Shown here piece by piece: positions 23,995 through 31,514 of a stretch of 35,765 nucleotides of DNA. The notes under the pieces were generated by a model. It was given only the letters and a program-made list of their open reading frames with translations. It was not told where the DNA came from and made no database searches. The position numbers were made by a program, and so were the translations under genes. The DNA is from Desulfobacterales bacterium. GTDB lineage: Bacteria > Desulfobacterota > Desulfobacteria > Desulfobacterales > JADGBH01. The stretch lies in the NCBI GenBank assembly GCA_015231595.1, contig JADGBH010000046.1:1-35765 (forward strand), written 5' to 3'. Every line of letters starts with the position of its first letter. Within the stretch, counting starts at the first letter, position 1.

Positions 23995-24579
23995 CTATTT
24001 TTTTGTTAATGCATAAGCTATAGTCCCTCCAAGCACACCACCAGCATGACAAGCTCCGATAGGAGTTCCTAAAAAATTGATATGAACAAAATCGAAAACC
24101 ATATTTCCTAAAAATGTTTCATAGCATGATTTAATAAGCACTAATAAATATATGATTAATCCTTCTTTTTTTGATTCTTTGTTTTCCATCAGCTTGAGGC
24201 CAACAACAGCCATTAGTCCATGGTCAATTCCTGAAAGACCACATAATCCTATGTAATAAACATCTGGAGATGCGGCTAATGCAGCTAAAAGACTAAAGCA
24301 ACTGGAGCTTAAAATATATAAAAATTTTTTTGAGGTATTTTCGAATAAGTATAAATAGAAAATAAAAAATGCGGATACATCAAGGATAAAATGATAAAAG
24401 CTTACATGAACAAAAGGAAAGGTAAAAAGTCTCCATATTTCGCCTTTTAATACGGCATCAAAATCGAATATTAAAGATAAACTGAAACTAAACCCAATAA
24501 GATGAAGATTAGCCGAAATAATTAAGACTATCAAAAAAAGTAGATCTATTTTAACTTTATTTTTTATAATTCTAATCAT
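23995..24579 (-). CDS. Rhomboid-family intramembrane protease, rhombosortase-like
   Basis: The 194-residue polytopic protein has the rhomboid core: WRLFTFPFVHVSFYHFILDVSAFFIF (loop and TM2), GLCGLSGIDHGLMAVVGL with the catalytic serine S116 in GLSG, and GACHAGGVLGG with the catalytic histidine H178. The short length and the GLSGxxHG form of the active site match rhombosortases, which cleave C-terminal GlyGly-CTERM anchors of exported proteins. No GlyGly-CTERM protein is encoded in this window. The coding end falls in an A7 run; adding one A would extend the protein by about 20 residues. Upstream are the TATCAAT/ATTGATA repeats. Confidence 0.8.
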   Translation of the reverse strand: MIRIIKNKVKIDLLFLIVLIISANLHLIGFSFSLSLIFDFDAVLKGEIWRLFTFPFVHVSFYHFILDVSAFFIFYLYLFENTSKKFLYILSSSCFSLLAALAASPDVYYIGLCGLSGIDHGLMAVVGLKLMENKESKKEGLIIYLLVLIKSCYETFLGNMVFDFVHINFLGTPIGACHAGGVLGGTIAYALTKK

Positions 24580-24668
24580 TATAATGGTTTTTTTGTCAAG
24601 CCTGTATAAACTATTATATTCTAAAAAAAGAATATATAAATAATTAAATCTTTATACTATTGAATAAT

Positions 24669-24736
24669 TTTAGCCTTAGCCATAGTTTGATTGTATCAAT
24701 ATATTCCAAATTGATAATATATAAAAGTGTATCAAT
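24669..24736. repeat. TATCAAT/ATTGATA repeat cluster between permease and protease genes
   Basis: TATCAAT (24694-24700) and ATTGATA (24710-24716) form an inverted repeat with a nine-base spacer; a third TATCAAT is at 24730-24736, abutting the stop of the permease gene. Fourteen bases before the first copy lies TTTTAGCCTTAG (24668-24679). The same 12-mer precedes the similar repeat at 18600 by 11-15 bases (18577-18588). Confidence 0.5.
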
Positions 24737-25972
24737 TTACAGATTAAACAATAGTATAAATACTGAAACACCGGCGACCATAACTAATAAAGTAGATATA
24801 AAACCGAACTTAAGATATTCCCAAAAGTTAAGTGTGTAATAGGCTTTAGCTCTTTCTGCAACAATAATATTCGCAACAGATCCTATAAGAGTAAAGTTTC
24901 CAGCGATTGTTGTTGTAAATGCCAGAAGGAGCCATCCAATTTCATAGGTTTTGTATTGGGCGAGATATTGTCCGGTAAGCATAACCATTGGAACATTAGA
25001 TACAATTTGGGAGCCTATTGTCATAAATATTGAAAAATAAGTTATTCCTCCAATTGTGCTTAAATCAATGTATGGGGAAATGAATGTCCAGCTTTGATCA
25101 ATAATTCCTGTTTTTGCGACGGCTTTTACAACTATAAACAATGAAGAGAAAAAAATTAGCAAAGACCAATCTACCTTTTTAAAAGAATCAGTTGGATCTT
25201 TTCTCTCGTATAAAATAAGGAGTATGCATCCAAAAAGAGATGTATATCCCATATGAAAGCCTGCAAAAAAGCCCAAAATAACCAATAATAAAATCATAAC
25301 AGTAAAGATAAAAGTTTTAGGATTGATAATATCGTTTTCTTTTTTTAAAGCTATTTGATAATTTTTAGGTAAATCTTTGCGATAATATAACCAGAGTAAA
25401 AAAATGTTAATTATAAGACCAACGATGGCTGCTGGCCCTGAATACATAAGGAATTTAATGAAAGGAAATCCGCTTAGGCTTCCGATAATCATGTTTTGAG
25501 GGTTTCCAACAAGGGTTGCAGAACTTCCAATATTTGCCGAAGTAGCGAGGCCAATTAAATATGGCCCAATAGGAATTTTTGCTTTAACGCAAATTGAGAC
25601 TACGACTGGGGTCATAAAAAGACAGACTGTATCATTGACAAGAAAAGCGGAAAGAACAGCAGAAAAGATTGATATAGTTATAAGAAGTGTCATAGGAGTT
25701 TTACATAAAGTTATAGCGAAATAAGACATCCGTTCGAAAAATCCGGCATTTTCAAGATATACAGTTAGAAGCATAGTTGAAAAAAGAAGAATTATTGTGT
25801 CATGATTGATCGCTTGATAACTTTCATCTGGAGAAAGCGCTCCAATAACAATCATAAGAACAGCGCCAAGCATAGCTCCAGCTGGCCGGCCTATTGGTAA
25901 TATTGACAATTTACGACCAGCAATTAGCACATACGTAAGTGTAAAGATAAAAACAATTAAAATTGATTTCAA
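24737..25972 (-). CDS. SLC13/ArsB-NhaD superfamily anion permease
   Basis: The 411-residue protein has about eleven hydrophobic helices and the ion-transporter superfamily signatures: FLVNDTVCLFMTPVVV in the first half and ATSANIGSSATLVGNPQNMII. In the second half SNVPMVMLTGQY and FTLIGSVANIIVAERA repeat these at the pseudo-symmetric position. Such proteins move dicarboxylates, sulfate, arsenite or Na+/H+; the sequence does not tell which. The start is a TTG at 25972, preceded by AAGGA ten bases upstream; no ATG occurs in the first 30 codons and later starts would remove TM1. It stands alone, upstream of and on the same strand as the protease gene. Confidence 0.85.
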   Translation of the reverse strand: MKSILIVFIFTLTYVLIAGRKLSILPIGRPAGAMLGAVLMIVIGALSPDESYQAINHDTIILLFSTMLLTVYLENAGFFERMSYFAITLCKTPMTLLITISIFSAVLSAFLVNDTVCLFMTPVVVSICVKAKIPIGPYLIGLATSANIGSSATLVGNPQNMIIGSLSGFPFIKFLMYSGPAAIVGLIINIFLLWLYYRKDLPKNYQIALKKENDIINPKTFIFTVMILLLVILGFFAGFHMGYTSLFGCILLILYERKDPTDSFKKVDWSLLIFFSSLFIVVKAVAKTGIIDQSWTFISPYIDLSTIGGITYFSIFMTIGSQIVSNVPMVMLTGQYLAQYKTYEIGWLLLAFTTTIAGNFTLIGSVANIIVAERAKAYYTLNFWEYLKFGFISTLLVMVAGVSVFILLFNL

Positions 25973-26072
25973 TTAAATTTATTCCTTAGCCAATATAAAT
26001 AAATTATTTAAAATTTAATAAGAAGCGCCGATAATAGGATAAAAAAGAAAAAAAGTAAAGGAGGATATTATT

Positions 26073-26651
26073 ATGCTCATTAAAGCTATAAATTCATTGC
26101 AGCTAAACTATAAAGGAAAAAAAACAGAGAATAAACCCATCAGCGTAGTTACGCCAATGAATTTAACTTCGGCAGAACAAAATATGATGGATATAATAAC
26201 GATATCTCCTCAAATGCAGGAAAAAATCGACTTTTTTAAAAATGGTTTAGAATCGATGGAAACGGCCATAGAAAAGTCAAATCAGCAGATTAGATCTATG
26301 GCTCGTGAAAGATTAAATCAAATTCGTGAATATCTTTCAATTATTACTCATTTTATGCCGGCTGATAAAAGGGAAGCAGCCCATGAAGCTGCAAGAATGA
26401 GCAAAGAAATAAGAAGTTTAACTCGTGACTTTATTGATACCTATAGTTATGGAGAAGATAGCACATTTGACGATATTGTTAAGACTGAAATTGAATCTTT
26501 TGTTTCGGATGTAAAAAATGTTTTTAAACAGGCTAAAAATATAATTACAAATTATCTTATACGGCGAAAAAAAAAGGGCGATGATGAAGAAATATATTTG
26601 AAGCGTGAAATATCAGCTACCGAAGATATGTTTAGAACTTTAAATTTTTAA
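26073..26651 (+). CDS. Helical protein of unknown function beside Hsp20 genes
   Basis: I do not recognise this 192-residue protein. It is highly charged and predicted mostly helical, with coiled-coil-like stretches at about 45-95 (MQEKIDFFKNGLESMETAIE and following) and 150-175. It has no signal peptide or membrane segment. A basic patch, IRRKKKGDDEE, lies near the C-terminus. It has an excellent ribosome-binding site (AAAGGAGG) eight bases before the ATG, and a strong bidirectional terminator follows, so it is a genuine expressed gene. It converges on the three-gene Hsp20 operon. Its N-terminus (MLIKAINSLQLNYKGKK) is somewhat like that of envelope or flagellar export substrates, but this is not evidence of function. 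Confidence 0.75.
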   Translation: MLIKAINSLQLNYKGKKTENKPISVVTPMNLTSAEQNMMDIITISPQMQEKIDFFKNGLESMETAIEKSNQQIRSMARERLNQIREYLSIITHFMPADKREAAHEAARMSKEIRSLTRDFIDTYSYGEDSTFDDIVKTEIESFVSDVKNVFKQAKNIITNYLIRRKKKGDDEEIYLKREISATEDMFRTLNF

Positions 26652-26670
26652 ACTGCTATGGAAATTATTT

Positions 26671-26700
26671 AGGGAAAAACTTTAATTTAAGTTTTTCCCT
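26671..26700. terminator. Bidirectional terminator between convergent genes
   Basis: AGGGAAAAACTT (26671-26682), loop TAATTT, AAGTTTTTCCCT (26689-26700): a perfect 12-bp stem with A/T-rich flanks, placed between the stop at 26651 (plus) and the stop at 26723 (minus). Confidence 0.85.
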
Positions 26701-26722
26701 TTGTTTAAAATTTATAATACTT

Positions 26723-27133
26723 TTACGTGGCTGTAACTGTAATTTTTCTTGCGGCAGCTTTTTCAACTTTAGGCAAAGTAAGTGTTAAAATTCCATCGTT
26801 TAGTTTAGCGTCAATTTTAGATTGTTCAATTACTTCCGATAACGTAAACTTCCTATAATATCTTCCAGTTCTGTATTCACTGTAAATTAAAGTTTCATCC
26901 TCTTTAGCTTGGGATTTAACGTCAGCACTAATAGTAAGAATATTATCCTTTAAATCTATATCAAGATCATTTCCTTTTACTCCAGGAATATCAGCGAGCA
27001 TAATAATGTCTTTTTCTGTTTCATATATATCTACATCTGGAATAAATGATCTTCCACTTTTTGTTTGTTCTGGAATAGTTGGAACTTCTTTTTTTTCTTT
27101 TACTTGAATATCTTTTGTATCATGGTGACTCAT
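26723..27133 (-). CDS. Hsp20/alpha-crystallin small heat-shock protein, copy 3
   Basis: The 136-residue protein has a short charged N-terminus (to about residue 45). An alpha-crystallin domain follows: IYETEKDIIMLADIPGVKGNDLDIDLKDNILTISAD, then the signature AKLNDGILTLTLPK, and a C-terminal tail with ARKITVT matching the I-x-I/V anchor. It should hold unfolding proteins as an ATP-independent oligomeric chaperone. AAGGAGG precedes the ATG by eight bases. It is the last of three tandem Hsp20 genes, 24 bases after the previous one. Its N-terminal region lacks the usual hydrophobic start, so oligomer size may differ from its neighbours. Confidence 0.93.
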   Translation of the reverse strand: MSHHDTKDIQVKEKKEVPTIPEQTKSGRSFIPDVDIYETEKDIIMLADIPGVKGNDLDIDLKDNILTISADVKSQAKEDETLIYSEYRTGRYYRKFTLSEVIEQSKIDAKLNDGILTLTLPKVEKAAARKITVTAT

Positions 27134-27157
27134 TTATTTTCCCTCCTTTCCAAAGAG

Positions 27158-27556
27158 TTATTTAATGCTAATTTGTCTTGGTTTAACAGCTTCCGTTTTA
27201 GGAAGAATTATTGTTAATATGCCATCTTTAAGAATTGCTTCAACTTTAGCAGTATCAACTTCATTGGGTAATGTAAAAATTCTGTTAAATTTGCCTCCTT
27301 CTCTTTCTTTTCGATGATATCTAGCATTTTCTATTTTAATTTTTCTTTCGCCTGCTATTGCGACATTTTTGCCTGTTACTGTAATATCAATATCTTCATT
27401 TTTAACTCCAGGAATCTCGGCTTTTACCGTATAATTATTTTTATCTTCACTAATATTTATTAACGGATAAACGCCTGCCGTTTTTTGAGCAAGTTCTCTC
27501 CAAGATTCCCATGGAAAAGTTGCCCAATCAATATCAAATAATCTATTCAGTATCAT
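27158..27556 (-). CDS. Hsp20/alpha-crystallin small heat-shock protein, copy 2
   Basis: The start is set at the ATG at 27556 (MILNRLFDIDWATF) because AAGGAGG lies six bases before it; the longer frame from 27604 would read through that site. The 132-residue protein has an N-terminal amphipathic region and an alpha-crystallin domain with NYTVKAEIPGVKNEDIDITVTGKNVAIAG. The motif AILKDGILTIILPK and the terminal RQISIK (I-x-I anchor) follow. Same role as its neighbours. It probably forms mixed or distinct oligomers with them, given only moderate similarity between copies. Confidence 0.93.
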   Translation of the reverse strand: MILNRLFDIDWATFPWESWRELAQKTAGVYPLINISEDKNNYTVKAEIPGVKNEDIDITVTGKNVAIAGERKIKIENARYHRKEREGGKFNRIFTLPNEVDTAKVEAILKDGILTIILPKTEAVKPRQISIK

Positions 27557-27632
27557 ACTCATCCTCCTTCTTTTATTTGCGTATCCTTTAAGTAAAGGAG
27601 CCATTATTCGTGACTCCTTTTTAATTTAGTTT

Positions 27633-28103
27633 TCATTCGGTTTTTATTTCTATCTTTTTAAAAGTGCCTTCTTTTGTTTTTTTCAGATCAATCTTTAGAA
27701 TACCCTTTTTATATGAAGCGCTAACATCTTTTTCATCAACTTCTGCTGGAAGTTCAATTGTTCTTGCAAAGCTTCCGTAGGATAATTCAACTCTATGATA
27801 ATTTTCCCCTTTATCTTCTTTTTCCTGTTTTCTTACGCCTTTTATAGTAAGATTGCGGCCGTCTAACAATATTTCAATATCATCTTTTTCCATTCCTGGA
27901 ATTTCAGCTTTTACTGTAATTTCTTTTTTCCCTTCAATCACATCTATGGCAGGATGAATTCCAGAGCCGGACAATAATTCCCGCGCTCTTTCAGGAAAAT
28001 CCCATTTAAAAAAACTATCAAAAAGATTGTTAAGCTCATTTTTAAAACGGGCTATTTCATTTTTTTCATTTTCTTGTTTTTTACAAGGTACTAAATTAAA
28101 CAT
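27633..28103 (-). CDS. Hsp20/alpha-crystallin small heat-shock protein, copy 1
   Basis: The start is the ATG at 28103 (MFNLVPCKKQ), eight bases after AAGGAGG; a GTG nine bases upstream overlaps that site. The 156-residue protein has an N-terminal helix region with FDSFFKWDFPERA. Its alpha-crystallin domain runs AIDVIEGKKEITVKAEIPGM ... DIEILLDGRNLTIKG, with the signature ASYKKGILKIDLKK and the tail KIEIKTE (I-x-I). First gene of the three-gene operon, so it sets the level for the others. A perfect TTGACA lies about 100 bases upstream. Confidence 0.93.
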   Translation of the reverse strand: MFNLVPCKKQENEKNEIARFKNELNNLFDSFFKWDFPERARELLSGSGIHPAIDVIEGKKEITVKAEIPGMEKDDIEILLDGRNLTIKGVRKQEKEDKGENYHRVELSYGSFARTIELPAEVDEKDVSASYKKGILKIDLKKTKEGTFKKIEIKTE

Positions 28104-28179
28104 AGTATACACCTCCTTCGGCTAATTTAACTTATATTAAATATAATATCAATTAGTTATACCATATTTTTGTAATTAA

Positions 28180-28207
28180 AAGTTAATCATGGGAATTAAT
28201 ATGTCAA
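28180..28207 (-). promoter_or_regulatory. Candidate promoter of the Hsp20 operon
   Basis: On the minus strand TTGACA (28207-28202) is a perfect -35 hexamer, with TAACTT (28185-28180) sixteen bases downstream as a weak -10. The overlapping sequence CTTGACAT...CCCAT also partly resembles a heat-shock sigma-32 promoter, but its spacer is too short. No CIRCE inverted repeat was seen. Confidence 0.3.
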
Positions 28208-28310
28208 GGTAAGAAATAAAAATTTTTTAAATATTAGATGAAATGTATTTCTATTATTTAAATTAATATAAAAGATAGGTTTCCTAAAAGCAGTTATAAT
28301 TTAGAATTTA

Positions 28311-30029
28311 TTAATTTCCCTTTTTGATGGAATATATTTGATTTTTGCGGAAAAATTTTGTAACGATTCCTTCTTTGCATAATTTCATTGAGGAATTTAT
28401 ATTAGGATCCTTTATCAAATCAATTCTATCATTTCCAAATTTATTAATAAAAATTTCCATATAATCTTCATCATTTATGGAAATAACTATACCGTTATCT
28501 AAAACAACAAAATTTAGAAAAGTTTGGTCGATATCACCTTTAATTTTTATATCATACTTTTTATAGGTTTCATCAAATTTTAAGAGAATCTTTGAATAAT
28601 AATGCTTTTTATGGGCAATAATCATACAGATTTTATTTTCATACTTTGCTTCAATTATTCGATATCCTTCAAGTTCAGGAATATAAATATTTAAACATGA
28701 AATTTTTTTGCCATCAACTAAAGGAATAAATAAATAAGGCTTACCCATAACGCTTTGATAAATTAATCCTTGAAAAAGAAAGCTTGAATTCGGCATAATA
28801 TTCCACACAGATTTTACAGCAACTATTATTCTATCACTGTCTTTGTCCATAAATTCAAATTCGGTTAAAATTCCCTCATTTTTTATAAACAAAACATTAT
28901 CAATCACTAATTTGTCTTGGCATTCAATTTTGGAATAAATTATTAATTTTTTTTCATTTAATGGCATAAAATTAATAAAATTATCTGTTAAAGTTATGAT
29001 AATTGGAATCATTCTATTGGGGGTTATAATAACATCAGAACCTATTATGTTATCATAAACAAGCTTATTATCTACGTAAATTTTATTTCGAGTTTTTATT
29101 ATTTCAATACCATAAACTACTCGATATTCTATTATATCACTGTCATAATTTCTGATATGCTTTATTTCGAAGGCGTTTGAACTTTGGACTATCCTTGTTC
29201 CGACAACTGAAGTAACAGAAATACCGGCTTTCATTGGAGGGGGCATTCTTAAGCCTTTTTCAAATATATCAAAAAACCAATTTAAATAATTTTGAGGTAT
29301 AAGGTTAAAATCCCGTGTGGAAGGTGGAACGGAAACTTGCTTGTTAAACACTGATATATTATCTTTCATTCTATTTTCTAAAACCTTATCTCCCATACTT
29401 TTTACAGCATAAGATGGATGCTTTCCCTTATATGGATGAATCCCTGTCAAAAGTTGAAATGAGACAATTCCAAAACTAAACCAATCGGAAATTTCATTAA
29501 AATCTTTGCTGTGATAATCTCTAATTGAGGGCATTATAGCTGTTGGTGGGAATGATGGAGTTTTATAGGAATTCACATCTATAAAATAAGGAACAACAAA
29601 ATTTTTATCGTCTACCATATAGTTAAATTCATTGCCGTCAACGATAATGCAGTTAAATTTATGAATAATTATTATAATTTCTTTTATAGCTTCTATAAGC
29701 TCAAGGGTTGAATCAATAGTAATTCCATTTCTATTTCTAAAATCGTTGGTAAAAAGCTTTACTAAAGGAATACTATTTTTTATCCATTGCATTGTAAAGC
29801 CAATATACGTTCCATTATTATCAATAATAATATCTTCGGGTTTAATAACGTTATTTGAGTTAATTAACTTTAATTCATTAATTTTTGCTTCTGGAATTAG
29901 ATTTCGTAAATCATCATATATTTTATAAACTGTTTTTCCTTTGCCATATATTTTGCCTTCTCCACCTTGGAATATAAAATCTTTGTCTGATAAAGTAATT
30001 TTATCTTTTCCTCTAATAAAATATATCAT
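28311..30029 (-). CDS. Divergent Ser/Thr-kinase-like protein with C-terminal beta-rich domain
   Basis: The 572-residue protein has a kinase-like N-terminal domain: glycine loop QGGEGKIY (21-28), lysine in VYKIY (K36) and helix-C glutamate E52. The catalytic loop VDGNEFNYMV keeps D131 and N135 but lacks HRD. Metal-binding D151 is in FIDVNSY (replacing DFG). Then come DWFSFGIVSFQLLTGIHPYKG (subdomain IX) and FEKGLRMPPP. It may thus be active although divergent, resembling kinases found beside vWA/PP2C genes in stress modules; those partners are not seen here. From about 275 to the end there is a strand-rich region of propeller-like character with no recognised motif. There is no membrane helix. 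The gene is very A+T-rich and stands alone. Confidence 0.7.
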   Translation of the reverse strand: MIYFIRGKDKITLSDKDFIFQGGEGKIYGKGKTVYKIYDDLRNLIPEAKINELKLINSNNVIKPEDIIIDNNGTYIGFTMQWIKNSIPLVKLFTNDFRNRNGITIDSTLELIEAIKEIIIIIHKFNCIIVDGNEFNYMVDDKNFVVPYFIDVNSYKTPSFPPTAIMPSIRDYHSKDFNEISDWFSFGIVSFQLLTGIHPYKGKHPSYAVKSMGDKVLENRMKDNISVFNKQVSVPPSTRDFNLIPQNYLNWFFDIFEKGLRMPPPMKAGISVTSVVGTRIVQSSNAFEIKHIRNYDSDIIEYRVVYGIEIIKTRNKIYVDNKLVYDNIIGSDVIITPNRMIPIIITLTDNFINFMPLNEKKLIIYSKIECQDKLVIDNVLFIKNEGILTEFEFMDKDSDRIIVAVKSVWNIMPNSSFLFQGLIYQSVMGKPYLFIPLVDGKKISCLNIYIPELEGYRIIEAKYENKICMIIAHKKHYYSKILLKFDETYKKYDIKIKGDIDQTFLNFVVLDNGIVISINDEDYMEIFINKFGNDRIDLIKDPNINSSMKLCKEGIVTKFFRKNQIYSIKKGN

Positions 30030-30091
30030 TTAAATAATTCCTATAATTATTGAATTAAATAATCAAAAAAGGTTTATAGAAAATTGGCGAG

Positions 30092-30175
30092 AAAACCTCG
30101 TCCCCTTGTGGGCAAATGTCATTAAGTTAAGGAAAAATCCCCCTAAATCCCCCTTTAGAAAAGGGGGACTTTAAA
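30092..30175. repeat. Dispersed-repeat remnant with CCCCCTTT/AAAGGGGG hairpin
   Basis: A run containing ATCCCCCTAAATCCCCCTTT, three bases, then AAAGGGGGACTTTAAA. The hairpin stem is 30149-30156 with 30160-30167. The same type of sequence is a common small intergenic repeat in many bacterial genomes. The bases before it (ATGTCATTAAGTTAAGG, 30115-30132) look like part of the same element. It separates the kinase-like gene from the divergently oriented Fur-family gene. Confidence 0.6.
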
Positions 30176-30264
30176 AGCAAAATCCTTATATAATACAATA
30201 AAAAATTTGACTATCGAGTATAACAAAATAAAAAAAATATTGCTAATTTTTAAAAAATGTAAAA

Positions 30265-30279
30265 TGATAATGGTTATTA
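30265..30279 (+). promoter_or_regulatory. Fur/PerR-box-like site upstream of the regulator
   Basis: TGATAATGGTTATTA contains TAAT and ATTA arms around GGTT and resembles half of a Fur (GATAATGATAATC) or PerR (TTATAATNATTATAA) box. It lies about 33 bases before the proposed TTG start, where autoregulation of Fur-family genes is typical. The match is imperfect. Confidence 0.35.
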
Positions 30280-30311
30280 CTCAAATAATTTTTCTACGAT
30301 GGAGGCGCGAA

Positions 30312-30701
30312 TTGCAAATAAAACAAAAATTACGAACAACAAGGCAAAGGGAAATGATTTTAGAAGAAATAAAAGGGATGTGTACGCATCCAAGTGCTGA
30401 TGAAATTTATGATAGACTAAGAAAAAAAATAACACGTATAAGCCTTGGAACCATATATAGAAACCTCGAAATACTTGTTGGAATTGGAGCGATTCAAAAG
30501 CTCGATGGTCCTCTTAAAAGATATGATGGGAATATAATACCACATTATCATGTTAAATGCACAGAATGTGGAAAAATAGAGGATGTACAAATGGAACAAT
30601 TTCATGAAATAGAAGAATCGTTTAGAAAAAAAACTAATTATACAATAACCGGTCATAATCTTGACTGTATTGGTACCTGCCCAGAATGTCAAAGATTATA
30701 A
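30312..30701 (+). CDS. Fur-family (PerR-like) metalloregulator
   Basis: The preferred start is the TTG at 30312, six bases after GGAGG; upstream ATGs in the same frame precede this site and add an unlikely basic hydrophobic extension. The 129-residue product has a winged-helix domain (LRTTRQREMILEEI, HPSADEIYDRL, SLGTIYRNLEILVGIGAI). Metal-site residues are seen in RYDGNIIPHYH (D72, H78, H80) and the structural zinc pairs are CTEC (83-86) and CPEC (123-126). This is the layout of PerR/Fur repressors, which sense peroxide or iron. A Fur-box-like sequence lies upstream. Targets are unknown; it converges with the aldehyde oxidoreductase/MBL operon. Confidence 0.88.
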   Translation: MQIKQKLRTTRQREMILEEIKGMCTHPSADEIYDRLRKKITRISLGTIYRNLEILVGIGAIQKLDGPLKRYDGNIIPHYHVKCTECGKIEDVQMEQFHEIEESFRKKTNYTITGHNLDCIGTCPECQRL

Positions 30702-30776
30702 CGTTTAACATATTATTGTTTTTAAAGATTTATTTCGTTTGAAAAAAAATAATCCTAAAGCTCCTTTGGATATTTA

Positions 30777-30809
30777 TTTGGGAAAACTTAATAAATGCGT
30801 TTTCCCAAA
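30777..30809. terminator. Bidirectional terminator
   Basis: TTTGGGAAAAC (30777-30787) pairs perfectly with GTTTTCCCAAA (30799-30809) across an 11-base loop, between the convergent Fur-family and MBL-fold genes. Confidence 0.85.
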
Positions 30810-30813
30810 ATAA

Positions 30814-31479
30814 TTATAAATAGTTAAAATAAAAGTTTTTTATGTGGTCAAAATTTGCTTTTATTTCATGATTGCCTTGAATAATATCTCCATGACCCGG
30901 AAATATCCAATCAAGTTTAAGTTCAGAAATTTTTTTTATGCTTTCTTTAAGCATCTGACCATTTCCACCTGGCAGATCAACTCTTCCTACAGCATCCTGA
31001 AAAACAGTATCCCCTGAAAATAGAACTTTCTGTTCAGGCCAATATATTGAAATTGATCCAGGGGAATGCCCAGGAGTATGTATTATTTGTAACTTAACGC
31101 CATTTACATTTATATCTCCCTCTTTAAGGAAAAAATCAGGACTAAATAAAGATATATCAATACCAAATGATTGCATATATTGAGACATAGAAGTAGCTAA
31201 TTCCCATTCTTCATGATGAAATGCGATAAGGGTTTTTTTGTCTTTAAAAAGCTGAACTGCTTCAACATGGTCTGGGTGAATATGAGTACATATTATTAAT
31301 CCGATATCATCAATATTAATATTGAGTCCTTTTAATCCGTCAGAAACATGCTGAAAAAGTTCTGCATGGCCAGGATCAATTAGTATTTTAGTAGGGCCGT
31401 CTATCAAATAGCTGTTACAATTATTAACCTGTGTGGATTGCCAAATAAAAGCATTTATTTGATTTAATTCTTCTGTCAT
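30814..31479 (-). CDS. MBL-fold metallo-hydrolase (glyoxalase II-like)
   Basis: The 221-residue protein has the dinuclear metal-site motif THIHPDHVE (H66, H68, D70, H71). It also has HTPGHSPGSISIYWPE, the SGDTVF aspartate and PGHGD with the last histidine. It probably hydrolyses a thioester or related small substrate; no flavodoxin or rhodanese domain is fused. GGGAG precedes the ATG. It begins 35 bases after the stop of the aldehyde oxidoreductase gene, so the two form an operon and may act in one aldehyde or acyl detoxification path; this link is inference. Confidence 0.88.
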   Translation of the reverse strand: MTEELNQINAFIWQSTQVNNCNSYLIDGPTKILIDPGHAELFQHVSDGLKGLNINIDDIGLIICTHIHPDHVEAVQLFKDKKTLIAFHHEEWELATSMSQYMQSFGIDISLFSPDFFLKEGDINVNGVKLQIIHTPGHSPGSISIYWPEQKVLFSGDTVFQDAVGRVDLPGGNGQMLKESIKKISELKLDWIFPGHGDIIQGNHEIKANFDHIKNFYFNYL

Positions 31480-31514
31480 GAATATTATTCTCCCTAATGG
31501 ACGCCAATTTCTAT

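Noticed and set aside
28186..28210. Sigma-32 heat-shock promoter upstream of the Hsp20 operon
   Set aside because: CTTGAC and CCCAT are present on the minus strand but only about nine bases apart, shorter than the usual 12-15, and the -10 block lacks CCCCATNT.
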